Positions 1-7,555 of a stretch of DNA of 14,776 nucleotides are shown piece by piece. The DNA is from an uncultured Clostridia bacterium (lineage in GTDB: Bacteria; Bacillota; Clostridia; Christensenellales; UBA1242), in assembly GCA_944372715.1 (NCBI GenBank), contig CALVZZ010000042.1, forward strand, positions 1 through 14,776. Reading direction: 5' to 3'. Numbering within the stretch: position 1 is the stretch's first letter; the number at the start of each line of letters is the position of its first letter. The translations under genes and the position numbers were made by a program. The notes beneath the pieces are model-generated. The model made no database searches. It was not told the DNA's origin and was given only the letters and a program-made list of their open reading frames with translations.

Positions 1-189
1 AATGATGAAACTTTGCTCTATGGTCCGGAAATTAAATTCTTTTCTAACGAAATTGAAACAGATAATAATTTCAAGATAAAAGGCAATAACATATATTTTA
101 TTGGAGACGGCGCAGGGAAAGCAGGGAATATTGTTGTGGCTGCCGCAACAGGTCTTGTTTCTGCAAGAGATATTTTGAGTAAAATATAA
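1..189 (+). CDS. FAD-dependent dehydrogenase (COG2509-like), C-terminal fragment
   Basis: Only the last 62 codons are present; the gene begins outside the window and ends at TAA 187-189. The visible tail carries LYGPEIKFFSN followed by NIYFIGDGAGKAGNIVVAAA and a closing GLVSARDIL. The IGDGAG stretch is the second FAD-contacting motif found near the C-terminus of NAD(P)/FAD-dependent oxidoreductases. The combination of 'PEIKF-S' and 'GLV-ARDIL' is what I associate with the uncharacterised FAD-dependent dehydrogenase family COG2509. These are cytoplasmic flavoproteins of about 450-530 residues whose substrate is not established. A hairpin begins 12 bases after the stop, so the gene ends a transcription unit and converges on tex. 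Another flavin oxidoreductase family with the same fold is possible, because the N-terminal dinucleotide-binding motif cannot be seen. Confidence 0.75.
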   Translation, partial: NDETLLYGPEIKFFSNEIETDNNFKIKGNNIYFIGDGAGKAGNIVVAAATGLVSARDILSKI

Positions 190-200
190 AAAGAAAGTAA

Positions 201-240
201 AAAAGCTGTATTTTTAAAATACAGCTTTTATTATTTTTTT
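201..240. terminator. Bidirectional rho-independent terminator
   Basis: A perfect inverted repeat (arms 201-210 and 220-229, extendable inward through an A/T loop) is followed on the plus strand by a T-rich run to 240. On the minus strand it is followed by a run of T's from the A-tract before 201. It lies between two convergent genes, the flavoprotein fragment and tex, and can end both transcripts. Confidence 0.85.
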
Positions 241-241
241 A

Positions 242-2392
242 TTATTCTTCTTCGGCATCTTTTATGCTCAATGATATCCTATGCTTAATAGGATCAATCC
301 CAATAACTTTAACTTTTACTATATCTCCAACTTTAAGCGCTTCGCTTGGATGTTTTATATATCCTTTAGATATTTGTGATATGTGAACTAAACCATCCTG
401 ATGCACCCCTATGTCCACAAAAGCTCCGAAATCTATAACATTTCTTACAGTTCCTGTGAGTATCATTCCCGTTTGTAAATCCTCTAAACTCATTATATCA
501 CTTCTAAGAATTGGAGCAGGCAAACTTTCACGAATATCTCTACCGGGTTTTAAAAGTTCTTCTGTTATATCTTTTAGTGTTGGTTCTCCTATACCACAAA
601 TTTCAGCCACTTTTTTTGTCCCTTCACTTTCTATCTTTGCTGGTAAAAGAACCAAATTGTTGTTTTTTATGTCCTCATCGGTGTAATTAAAATGTTTTAA
701 AAGTTTTTCGGCAGCTTCATAACTTTCTGGGTGAACAGCAGTATTGTCCAAAATATTTTCTCCACCCACAATTCTCAAGAAACCTGCACACTGTTCAAAA
801 GCTTTCTCTCCTAATTTTGTAACATTTAAAAGTTCACTTCTATTTTTGAATGCTCCATTTTTAGTCCTATAAGCAACAATATTTTTAGCTATTCCACTAT
901 TTAGCCCTGAAACATAAGCCAACAAACTATATGATGCTGTGTTTAAATCAACTCCGACACTATTCACGCAATCTTCCACAACCCAGCCCAACACTTCACC
1001 AAGTCTGTTTTGTGGCATATCGTGCTGATATTGTCCAACACCAATGCTTTTCACATCAATTTTAATAAGCTCTGCAAGTGGATCCTGCAATCTTCTTGCA
1101 ATGCTCACTGCACTTCTTTGTGCAACATCAAAATCTGGGAATTCTTCTGCACCTAATTTTGATGCTGAGTATACACTTGCACCTGCTTCATTTACAACAA
1201 TGTATTCAACTTTTCTTGTTTGTTTTTTTATTAAATTGGCAACAAATATTTCAGATTCCTTACTTGCTGTTCCGTTTCCAATAGAAATTATGTCAACATT
1301 ATATTTGTTAATAAATTCAGTAAGTTTTTCCTCTGCTTCTTCTATTTTGTTTTGTGGTGGAGTTGGATAAATTACGCAAGTGTCTAAAACTTTTCCTGTT
1401 GGGTCAACAACTGCAATTTTACAACCTGTTCTATAAGCAGGATCCAATCCAAGCACAGTTTTATTTTTAACAGGTGGTTGTAAAAGAAGTGGTCTTAAAT
1501 TACTATCGAACATTTTTATTGCTTGTTCATTAGCAACATCTGTAAGACTTGAGCGTATTTCACGCTCTAAGCTAGGGAATAGTAACCTTTCATAGCCATC
1601 GTCAATAGATTCGTGAACAAGTTCAGCGCATTTATTTTCTGCCTTAATATATTCTTTATATATAATATTTAAAGCAAGTTCACTGTTTATTTCAACTTTA
1701 ACTTTTAAACATTCTTCTTTTTCTCCTCTGTTAATTGCTAAAATTCTATGACTAGGTATCTTATTTATGTTTTCACTGTAATGAGCATAAGTTTCATAAG
1801 TTAAATAATTTTCTTTATCCTCATTTATTTCACAAGTTATAAGTCCTTTGTTGTAAATTAAATCTCTCAACAATTTTCTGAGTTCTGGATCGTCAGAAAT
1901 AATTTCTGCTATAATATCTTTTGCTCCTTGTAAAGCATCTTCCACTGTTTTAACTTCTTCGTTAAGATAATTATTAGCAATTTCTAATATGTTTTCTTCC
2001 TTTTGTTCTAAAATAATATCAGCAAGTGGTTGAAGACCTTTTTTAATTGCTTCGCTTGCACGAGTTTTCCTTTTTGGTTTATAAGGACGATAAATATCTT
2101 CAAGTTCTGTTTGAGTTGTAGCATTTTCAATTTGACTTGAAAGCTCATCTGTCATTTTTCCTTGTTCAGTTATAGAAGAAATTATTTCTGATTTTCGTTT
2201 CTCTAAGTTTTTAAGGTATGAATATCTATCTGCTAAGTCTCTTAAAACTTGATCATCTATAGAACCTGTCATTTCCTTTCTATATCTTGCAATAAAAGGG
2301 ATTGTATTTCCTTCTTCTATTAAGTTTATAATATTTAAAGCGTGACCTTCTTTAATATTAAACTCATTTGATAATTCTTTTGCGTAATTCAT
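242..2392 (-). CDS. tex: Tex-family RNA-binding transcription accessory protein
   Basis: 716 residues, the usual length for Tex, a cytoplasmic nucleic-acid-binding protein related to eukaryotic Spt6. The N-terminal helical region contains IPFIARYRKEMTGSIDD (about 31-47) and the conserved LEDIYRPYKPKRKTRA (about 97-112). A YqgF/RNase H-like domain starts near 312 with VLGLDPAYRTGCKIAVVD. Helix-hairpin-helix repeats follow at about 490-560. An S1 RNA-binding domain (about 642-712, core GTVRNVIDFGAFVDIG) closes the protein. The ATG overlaps the rmuC stop in an ATGA arrangement, with GGAG at 2403-2406, 10 bases upstream, so translation is probably coupled to rmuC. It is the last gene of the cca-rmuC-tex run and ends at the bidirectional hairpin. 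Family assignment is secure. The physiological role in this organism is inferred from the family, where Tex affects transcription and expression of virulence or stress genes. Confidence 0.97.
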   Translation of the reverse strand: MNYAKELSNEFNIKEGHALNIINLIEEGNTIPFIARYRKEMTGSIDDQVLRDLADRYSYLKNLEKRKSEIISSITEQGKMTDELSSQIENATTQTELEDIYRPYKPKRKTRASEAIKKGLQPLADIILEQKEENILEIANNYLNEEVKTVEDALQGAKDIIAEIISDDPELRKLLRDLIYNKGLITCEINEDKENYLTYETYAHYSENINKIPSHRILAINRGEKEECLKVKVEINSELALNIIYKEYIKAENKCAELVHESIDDGYERLLFPSLEREIRSSLTDVANEQAIKMFDSNLRPLLLQPPVKNKTVLGLDPAYRTGCKIAVVDPTGKVLDTCVIYPTPPQNKIEEAEEKLTEFINKYNVDIISIGNGTASKESEIFVANLIKKQTRKVEYIVVNEAGASVYSASKLGAEEFPDFDVAQRSAVSIARRLQDPLAELIKIDVKSIGVGQYQHDMPQNRLGEVLGWVVEDCVNSVGVDLNTASYSLLAYVSGLNSGIAKNIVAYRTKNGAFKNRSELLNVTKLGEKAFEQCAGFLRIVGGENILDNTAVHPESYEAAEKLLKHFNYTDEDIKNNNLVLLPAKIESEGTKKVAEICGIGEPTLKDITEELLKPGRDIRESLPAPILRSDIMSLEDLQTGMILTGTVRNVIDFGAFVDIGVHQDGLVHISQISKGYIKHPSEALKVGDIVKVKVIGIDPIKHRISLSIKDAEEE

Positions 2393-3669
2393 TCAACATC
2401 TTCTCCGTCATCATTTATTTCTTCTTCGTTAGAAGCTTCTAAAAGTATATCACTTTCTTCTTCCAAAGAGGTAACATTTTTAAGCTTTCTTTCAATTGTT
2501 TTAGATTTTTTTGTTGCAGATTCAATTGTATTGGAAGCTTCTGCAAGTTTCTTTTGTGTCTTTGATAGCAAGTCTACAAATTTACCAAATTCTTGTTTAA
2601 AGACTCCAAGAAGTTGCCAAATTTCTGACGATCTCTTTTCAATTGAAAGTGTTTTAAATCCTAGTTGTAAGCTGTTGAGTAAAGCTGAAAGTGTTGTTGG
2701 TCCACAAATTACAACTTTATATTCTCTTTGAAGTTCTTCGGCAAGCCCGGGCATTCTAAGAACTTCTGCATAAAGCCCTTCAAGAGCTAAATACATAACA
2801 GCAAAATCTGTTGTTTTAGGAAGAGAAATATATTTTTCACTTATTTTTTTTGCTTCATCTTTAACTCGTTTTTCTAAACCCTTTTTAGCTTGTTCTGTTG
2901 CTTGTGCATTTCCTGTTTCACTTGCTTCAATCAGTCTTTGATAATCTTCAATAGGGAATTTGGCATCAATTGGAAGTAAAATTGTTTTATCGTCTTTTCC
3001 AGGTAGACAAACAACAAAGTCAACTCTTTCTTGATTTTCTTTTATTCCCACATTTGCTTGGAATTGTTCAGACGATAGCATTTGCTCTAAAAGATTAGCA
3101 AGACTAACTTCTCCCCAAACACCACGAGTTTTTACATTTGTTAAAACTCTTTTTAAATCTCCAACACCTGTGGCAAGTTGTTTCATCTCGCCCAAACCTT
3201 CATAAACGGATTGTAATCTATTATTAATTATATTAAAGCTTTCTGCTAGTCGTTTTTCCAAACTTGTATTAAGTTTTTCATCAACCGTTTGTCGCATTTG
3301 TTCTAGTTTTTTTTCGTTGTCTTGTTGAAGTTTGTTTAGACCATTATCAAGTATACTTGTTGCTCGTGCCAATCTATCTTCATTACTTTTTAAAATGCTT
3401 TCAAGCCTGTTTTGTACAACTATTAATTCTTGTTTTTGTAATTGTAAATTTTGAGAAATTCCTGTTAAAATTGTGTCGTTATAATTTTTAATTGCAGATA
3501 AAAGCATTTCATTAATTTGTTTATAAATTTCATTTTGTTTTTCAAAATTATCTTTAATATATTTTTTAATATCTTCGTTTGAATTTATTTTTTTGTTTTT
3601 AAATACTAAATATAAATTTAAACATATTATGATAATTAACAGACTAATACAAATTATTTCTAACACCAT
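2389..3669 (-). CDS. rmuC: RmuC-family DNA recombination protein
   Basis: 426 residues, typical for RmuC. An N-terminal hydrophobic helix (about 2-23) anchors the protein or acts as a signal-like segment. A long charged coiled coil follows (about 30-165). The RmuC core has GVWGE at 183-187, VDFVVCLPG at about 216-224, IDAKFP at 234-239 (the PD-(D/E)XK-like nuclease signature) and the CGPTTLSALLNSLQLGFKTL block near the end. The acidic C-terminal tail is poorly structured. In E. coli, RmuC limits inversion at short inverted repeats; the reaction is not established biochemically. The start is supported by AGAGG at 3676-3680, six bases before the ATG. The gene starts 26 bases inside cca and overlaps tex by four bases, so the three genes look co-translated. 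Confidence 0.95.
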   Translation of the reverse strand: MVLEIICISLLIIIICLNLYLVFKNKKINSNEDIKKYIKDNFEKQNEIYKQINEMLLSAIKNYNDTILTGISQNLQLQKQELIVVQNRLESILKSNEDRLARATSILDNGLNKLQQDNEKKLEQMRQTVDEKLNTSLEKRLAESFNIINNRLQSVYEGLGEMKQLATGVGDLKRVLTNVKTRGVWGEVSLANLLEQMLSSEQFQANVGIKENQERVDFVVCLPGKDDKTILLPIDAKFPIEDYQRLIEASETGNAQATEQAKKGLEKRVKDEAKKISEKYISLPKTTDFAVMYLALEGLYAEVLRMPGLAEELQREYKVVICGPTTLSALLNSLQLGFKTLSIEKRSSEIWQLLGVFKQEFGKFVDLLSKTQKKLAEASNTIESATKKSKTIERKLKNVTSLEEESDILLEASNEEEINDDGEDVE

Positions 3670-4894
3670 CTAAAACCTCTTTTAAAAGGGTATCTTTATC
3701 GTTGCTAAGTCCATCAAACACTTTATCTAAAAGGTCATTAAGGACATTGCTGTATTTTTTAGGAGATAATTCTTTTATCTTTTTTAAATCATCTCCTTTA
3801 ATATTTAAATCTTTAATATTTATAGGAATTTTATGTTTTTTAATATAATAATCAAAAAAATAATATTTTCCATATAAATATTTTGATTTTATTTTTAAAA
3901 GTTCACTTATTTTAGGAAAATAATTAAAATATTTGAAAAAATATTTTTTATTATTCATTTTATTTAATGCGTCAAAATATCCACAAATTATTTTTGTTAT
4001 ATTTTCAATATTTGCTTTTGGAAGCATAAATCCATCTTGTCCTAGAAGGAATTTTAAGTAAAATTCAATACAATCAGGATTTACTGAATTTATTATATCT
4101 ATTAATAGTGCATAGAATTTTATGTCTTGCGTAGATTTTTTGGAAAGTTTATACTTTACAGAAGTTGAGTGGACATACAAAAATGGCCAAGCGTGTAAAA
4201 AGTTTAAATAGTTCAGTCCACGCATATCTGCATTTTTTTTTGAAATAGAATATTTTGTTGGAGAATTTATTATGTTCATAAGTTCTGAATATTTTCTAGT
4301 TCCAACAATATCATTAAGTCTGTAAGACATCTTTCTTGCCATATTTAATGTTGCTCTGTCTATTTTAAAATCTAGCTCACAAGCGAAGCGAACCATTCTT
4401 AAAATTCTTAATCCATCGCTTTTAAAAACATAAGAAGGAGTTTCAACGCATCTAATAATTTTTCTCTGTAAGTCGTAAACGCCAGAATATACATCAACAA
4501 TTTCATCTTTTAAAATGTTGTAATAAATAGCATTTATTGTAAAATCTCTTCTTTTTGCGTCTTCTCTTACATCTTCAACAAAGTCAACATTTTTAGGAAT
4601 ATGCCTGCCTGTATTATCGTAATTATCTCTTCTAAAAGTGGTATGTTCCCAAACTTCTTTTCCACACCTTATAGTAATAGTTCCCAATTTTTTAGAAATT
4701 TCTTTAACTTCAAATTTACTCCCTGCAAGTATTTCAGAGAGCCTTTCAGGTGTTAACTTAGAAGCAAGATCGACATCAGAGGGGGTTATTCCTAATAGTG
4801 AATTTCTTATATAGCCCCCAACAATATAGAGTGGAGCATACTTTTTTAATTTTTTTGCAAGTGCTTGCAAATTTTCAGATACAACAATATTCAT
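3644..4894 (-). CDS. cca: CCA tRNA nucleotidyltransferase (class II, poly(A) polymerase family)
   Basis: 416 residues. The N-terminal nucleotidyltransferase domain begins with YIVGGYIRNSLLG (GG at 26-27) and the metal-binding pair D40-x-D42. RRDFTINAIYYN follows at 115-126 and SDGLRILRMVRFA at 159-171. The enzyme adds or repairs the 3' CCA of tRNAs from CTP and ATP in the cytoplasm. Two motifs deviate: GGxVRD reads GGYIRN, and the EDxxR nucleotide-selecting motif reads SDGLR, keeping D and R but not the leading E. The C-terminal half (from about 215) is Lys/Tyr/Phe-rich and diverged, and I cannot identify an HD domain. There is no Shine-Dalgarno; a promoter ends seven bases before the ATG, predicting a leaderless message. 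A poly(A) polymerase or a split A-adding/CC-adding enzyme is possible. tRNA-Ser in this window already encodes its CCA, so for that tRNA the role would be repair. Confidence 0.9.
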   Translation of the reverse strand: MNIVVSENLQALAKKLKKYAPLYIVGGYIRNSLLGITPSDVDLASKLTPERLSEILAGSKFEVKEISKKLGTITIRCGKEVWEHTTFRRDNYDNTGRHIPKNVDFVEDVREDAKRRDFTINAIYYNILKDEIVDVYSGVYDLQRKIIRCVETPSYVFKSDGLRILRMVRFACELDFKIDRATLNMARKMSYRLNDIVGTRKYSELMNIINSPTKYSISKKNADMRGLNYLNFLHAWPFLYVHSTSVKYKLSKKSTQDIKFYALLIDIINSVNPDCIEFYLKFLLGQDGFMLPKANIENITKIICGYFDALNKMNNKKYFFKYFNYFPKISELLKIKSKYLYGKYYFFDYYIKKHKIPINIKDLNIKGDDLKKIKELSPKKYSNVLNDLLDKVFDGLSNDKDTLLKEVLDGVRNNLY

Positions 4895-4901
4895 AACAAA
4901 T

Positions 4902-4930
4902 ATTATACATTCTAATCATAAAAATGTAAA
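4902..4930 (-). promoter_or_regulatory. Promoter of cca-rmuC-tex, placed for a leaderless mRNA
   Basis: On the minus strand, TTTACA (4930-4925), a 17-base spacer and TATAAT (4907-4902) form a near-consensus sigma-A type promoter. Only ATTTGTT lies between the -10 box and the cca ATG at 4894, so the predicted first transcribed base is at or one base before the A of ATG. No Shine-Dalgarno is present. Confidence 0.8.
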
Positions 4931-4982
4931 GTGATTATCTTTTTAAATAAATTAAATTAATAATGTAAATTTGTAATGATGG

Positions 4983-6887
4983 TTATGTACAAATCACAAT
5001 ATAATCTGATTGTTTAATTTCTGTTCCAACAGGTGGAAGCTGATTTATTATTGTTAAACCATCTCCATCTATTTCATAATTAATTCCTAGCTCTGTGAGT
5101 GTTTTTACTGCCTTAGTTAAACTTTGCCCGATTAAATCTGGCATTGTTATAGTTTTTTCAGGTGTTTGAGCAATTTCGGGGTCATCTGGTTTTATTCCTA
5201 AGTACTCAAACATTCCAGAAAAAATTTCTTTTGCATAAGGGGAGGCTACAACGCTTCCATAGTAAGCACCTGTTCCTGGCTCGTCAACCATTAAAAGCAA
5301 AACATATTCAGGATTTGATGCTGGATATGTTCCAACAAAACTTGATACATATTTTCCTCTTGCAATAGAACCATTTTCATACTTTTGTGATGTTCCTGTT
5401 TTTCCTCCAATTTCATAACCGGGTACAAATGTGTATTTACCTGTTTTTGATACAACACCTTCAAGCATTTCATTTAAAATTTTTGATGTTTCTTCGCTTA
5501 CCACTCTTCTTATGGGTGTTTTTGTGTTTTCTTCAATTACAATTCCATCAGGAGAAACAATTTTGTTTATCAAATATGGTTGATATAGTGTTCCACCATT
5601 TACAACACTGCATATTGCAGTTATCAATTGTAAGGGTGTTACAGCAATTGCTTGCCCAAAACCCATTCTTGCGAGATCAACCCTCTTTGCAGTTTCTTTA
5701 TCCATTATTATTCCTGAACTTTCACCACTAATTTCAATGTTGGTTTTTTGACCTAAACCAAACAAGTTAAAGTATTCATAAAATTTATCAAGTCCAAGCC
5801 TTAATGCTAAGTCTACAAAGACGCAGTTGCACGAATTTGCTAGTCCTTCTGCTAAGCTTTGACTTCCGTGTCCAATACTTTTCCAACATTTAATTCTTTG
5901 TCCGTCTACTGTACAAGAGCCACCACAATAAAATCTGGTGTTTTCATTAGCTGTTGCTTCCTCAATAGTTGTAGCCATAGTAAGTATTTTAAAAGTTGAA
6001 CCTGGTTCGTAAACATCTACAACGGATTTGTTTTTAACTGTTTCTAACAATATTGATGGATTATCTCTTGGTACATTGTTTAAATCAAAACTTGGTTTTG
6101 TACTCATTGCAACAATTTCTCCTGTGTTTGCCTTCATTATTATTGCAGTTGCACTTTTAGCTTGTTGTTCTTGCATAACTTTATTTAATGCTTGCTCAAC
6201 AATTAATTGTATTTTTGAATCTATTGTTAATGTAATATCGCAACCTGGAATTGAAGGAATGTAATAAGAAAGTGTATTATCAAGTTGCTGACCTGTTATG
6301 TCAGCTTGAATTAAACTTTTTCCGTCTGTTCCTTTTAATATATCATTATAATAAAGCTCTATTCCTGCTTGACCTATATTATCTATTGTTGTAAATCCTA
6401 AAATTTGAGTTAAAAGGTCGCCATAAGGGTAATACCTTTTAGTATTGCCGGAAAGATAGACTCCACTTATATTTTTTTCAATAATTTGTTTTGCTATGTC
6501 TTCTTCAACTTGCATTTTTATTAAAAATTCAGATGCTGTTTTATTTGTTATTTTATTATATACGCTTTCATAATCCAAATTTAAGATGTTGCTTAAAAAT
6601 TTTGCTGTTTGTGTTGCATTTGTGATTTCCCTTGCTCTTGTATAAACATTGTAAGTGGTGTAAGATACTGCAAGAGAAGACCCTGTTGAATCGTATATTT
6701 TACCTCTTTCTGCTTTTAGTGGTAAATCCCTTGTCCATTGGTCCATAGCTCTTATTTGTAACCAAGAACCATTAATTAATTGTACAACTCCTAGTCTTAC
6801 TATCAATGCACAAAAAATAAAAGATATTAGCGTAATAAGTGCTAATATCCTCTTTCGTTGTGAAAATAAATTATAACTTTTATTCAC
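4983..6887 (-). CDS. Class B penicillin-binding protein, FtsI/SpoVD type, with one PASTA domain
   Basis: 634 residues. A short basic N-terminus precedes one membrane helix (about 14-37), placing the rest outside the membrane. The PBP dimerisation region begins with RGKIYDSTGSSLA (61-73). The transpeptidase domain has all three catalytic motifs: STFK (nucleophile S297, K300), SCN (352-354) and KTGT (496-499). A C-terminal PASTA domain (about 581-634) starts TMPDLIGQ. The enzyme cross-links peptidoglycan at the septum (FtsI/PBP2B) or in the spore cortex (SpoVD); sequence alone does not separate these roles. The start is GTG, directly adjacent to the stop of the upstream membrane protein, with a GGGGG ribosome site at 6892-6896. 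Translation is therefore probably coupled. I see no GC-rich terminator after the stop, only A/T sequence before the cca promoter. The usual dcw neighbours (mraZ, mraW, mraY, mur genes) are absent here. Confidence 0.93.
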   Translation of the reverse strand: MNKSYNLFSQRKRILALITLISFIFCALIVRLGVVQLINGSWLQIRAMDQWTRDLPLKAERGKIYDSTGSSLAVSYTTYNVYTRAREITNATQTAKFLSNILNLDYESVYNKITNKTASEFLIKMQVEEDIAKQIIEKNISGVYLSGNTKRYYPYGDLLTQILGFTTIDNIGQAGIELYYNDILKGTDGKSLIQADITGQQLDNTLSYYIPSIPGCDITLTIDSKIQLIVEQALNKVMQEQQAKSATAIIMKANTGEIVAMSTKPSFDLNNVPRDNPSILLETVKNKSVVDVYEPGSTFKILTMATTIEEATANENTRFYCGGSCTVDGQRIKCWKSIGHGSQSLAEGLANSCNCVFVDLALRLGLDKFYEYFNLFGLGQKTNIEISGESSGIIMDKETAKRVDLARMGFGQAIAVTPLQLITAICSVVNGGTLYQPYLINKIVSPDGIVIEENTKTPIRRVVSEETSKILNEMLEGVVSKTGKYTFVPGYEIGGKTGTSQKYENGSIARGKYVSSFVGTYPASNPEYVLLLMVDEPGTGAYYGSVVASPYAKEIFSGMFEYLGIKPDDPEIAQTPEKTITMPDLIGQSLTKAVKTLTELGINYEIDGDGLTIINQLPPVGTEIKQSDYIVICT

Positions 6888-7442
6888 TTAACCCCCAAAA
6901 ATACCTGACAGCCAATTACAAACTCTGTCAAACCAACTTGTTGAAATTGTTGGATCTGTTGGTTCGGCAAGTTTTTCTGCCTGTACGCCAAATATATTTT
7001 CAGGTGCTATAGGTGAAATGCTACCATCTTCATCTGGTTTAACAGCATCAAGCTCGCTTATCTTCAAAATATATTTAGCTTCATTAACCATATATGCATT
7101 ATTTGATTGACTTATGCTTGTTGATATGCCATTTAATTCTACGGCATTTGAAATAATCCAAGCCCCACAAATTGCAACAATAATACAATAAACGGCAACA
7201 ATAAGTTTAAATCTAAATTTAGGATCGGGTTTTGTTTTAGTTTGTGGTTTTTGTTCTATTTGTGGAGTCGAAGCTTCAATAAAATCATAATTTGGGGTTT
7301 CAATAACAGTTGAAGTAAAAAGTTTTTCCTTTTTTAATTCTTTTAAATTCTGTTTAGACTGTAATGTTTCTTTTATTGTTTCAGTTTTAACTTCCTGTGT
7401 GGGTTTTTCTAAAAGAATAGTTTTGCTTTCTTTTTCTTGCAT
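6888..7442 (-). CDS. Small single-pass membrane protein, FtsL-position homologue or analogue
   Basis: 184 residues from the ATG at 7442. The frame is open to a TTG at 7460, but GGAG at 7448-7451 sits five bases before the ATG, so I take the ATG. About 75 charged, Glu/Lys/Thr-rich residues precede a basic patch (KPDPKFRFK) and one membrane helix (about 78-99, IVAVYCIIVAICGAWII), giving an N-in, C-out topology. The outer part (about 100-184) is acidic and ends WFDRVCNWLSGIFGG. I recognise no domain. The topology and the position directly before and abutting a class B PBP match FtsL, the divisome protein that partners FtsI. The outer segment lacks an obvious leucine-zipper coiled coil, so the FtsL identity is inference from position. 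It is led by a strong promoter (7465-7493). Confidence 0.8.
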   Translation of the reverse strand: MQEKESKTILLEKPTQEVKTETIKETLQSKQNLKELKKEKLFTSTVIETPNYDFIEASTPQIEQKPQTKTKPDPKFRFKLIVAVYCIIVAICGAWIISNAVELNGISTSISQSNNAYMVNEAKYILKISELDAVKPDEDGSISPIAPENIFGVQAEKLAEPTDPTISTSWFDRVCNWLSGIFGG

Positions 7443-7464
7443 AACAACTCCTTTTTTCAAAAAA

Positions 7465-7493
7465 ATTATATATCAAAAAAAATTTTTTTGCAA
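7465..7493 (-). promoter_or_regulatory. Promoter of the ftsL-like/PBP pair
   Basis: On the minus strand, TTGCAA (7493-7488), a 17-base spacer and TATAAT (7470-7465) form a strong promoter. Transcription would start near 7458, leaving a leader of about 16 bases that includes the AAGGAG ribosome site at 7448-7453. Confidence 0.8.
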
Positions 7494-7519
7494 TATAAAC
7501 ACAAAAACTTTAAAAAAAT

Positions 7520-7549
7520 TTGCTAAAATCATAATTTTATTAATATAAT
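7520..7549 (+). promoter_or_regulatory. Promoter of the P-type ATPase, placed for a leaderless mRNA
   Basis: TTGCTA (7520-7525), an 18-base spacer and TATAAT (7544-7549) precede the ATG at 7556 by six bases. The predicted first transcribed base is the A of the start codon. No purine-rich ribosome site lies between. The region is very A/T-rich, so the -35 box is less certain than the -10 box. Confidence 0.65.
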
Positions 7550-7555
7550 ATCACT

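Noticed and set aside
5387..5731. Leu/Phe/Gln-rich plus-strand ORF opposite the PBP
   Set aside because: It is the antisense of the PBP transpeptidase region, with biased composition typical of shadow frames and no ribosome site.
7488..7493. Palindromic TTGCAA as a -35 box for the ATPase as well
   Set aside because: No acceptable -10 box lies 16-18 bases downstream on the plus strand; it fits the minus-strand promoter well.
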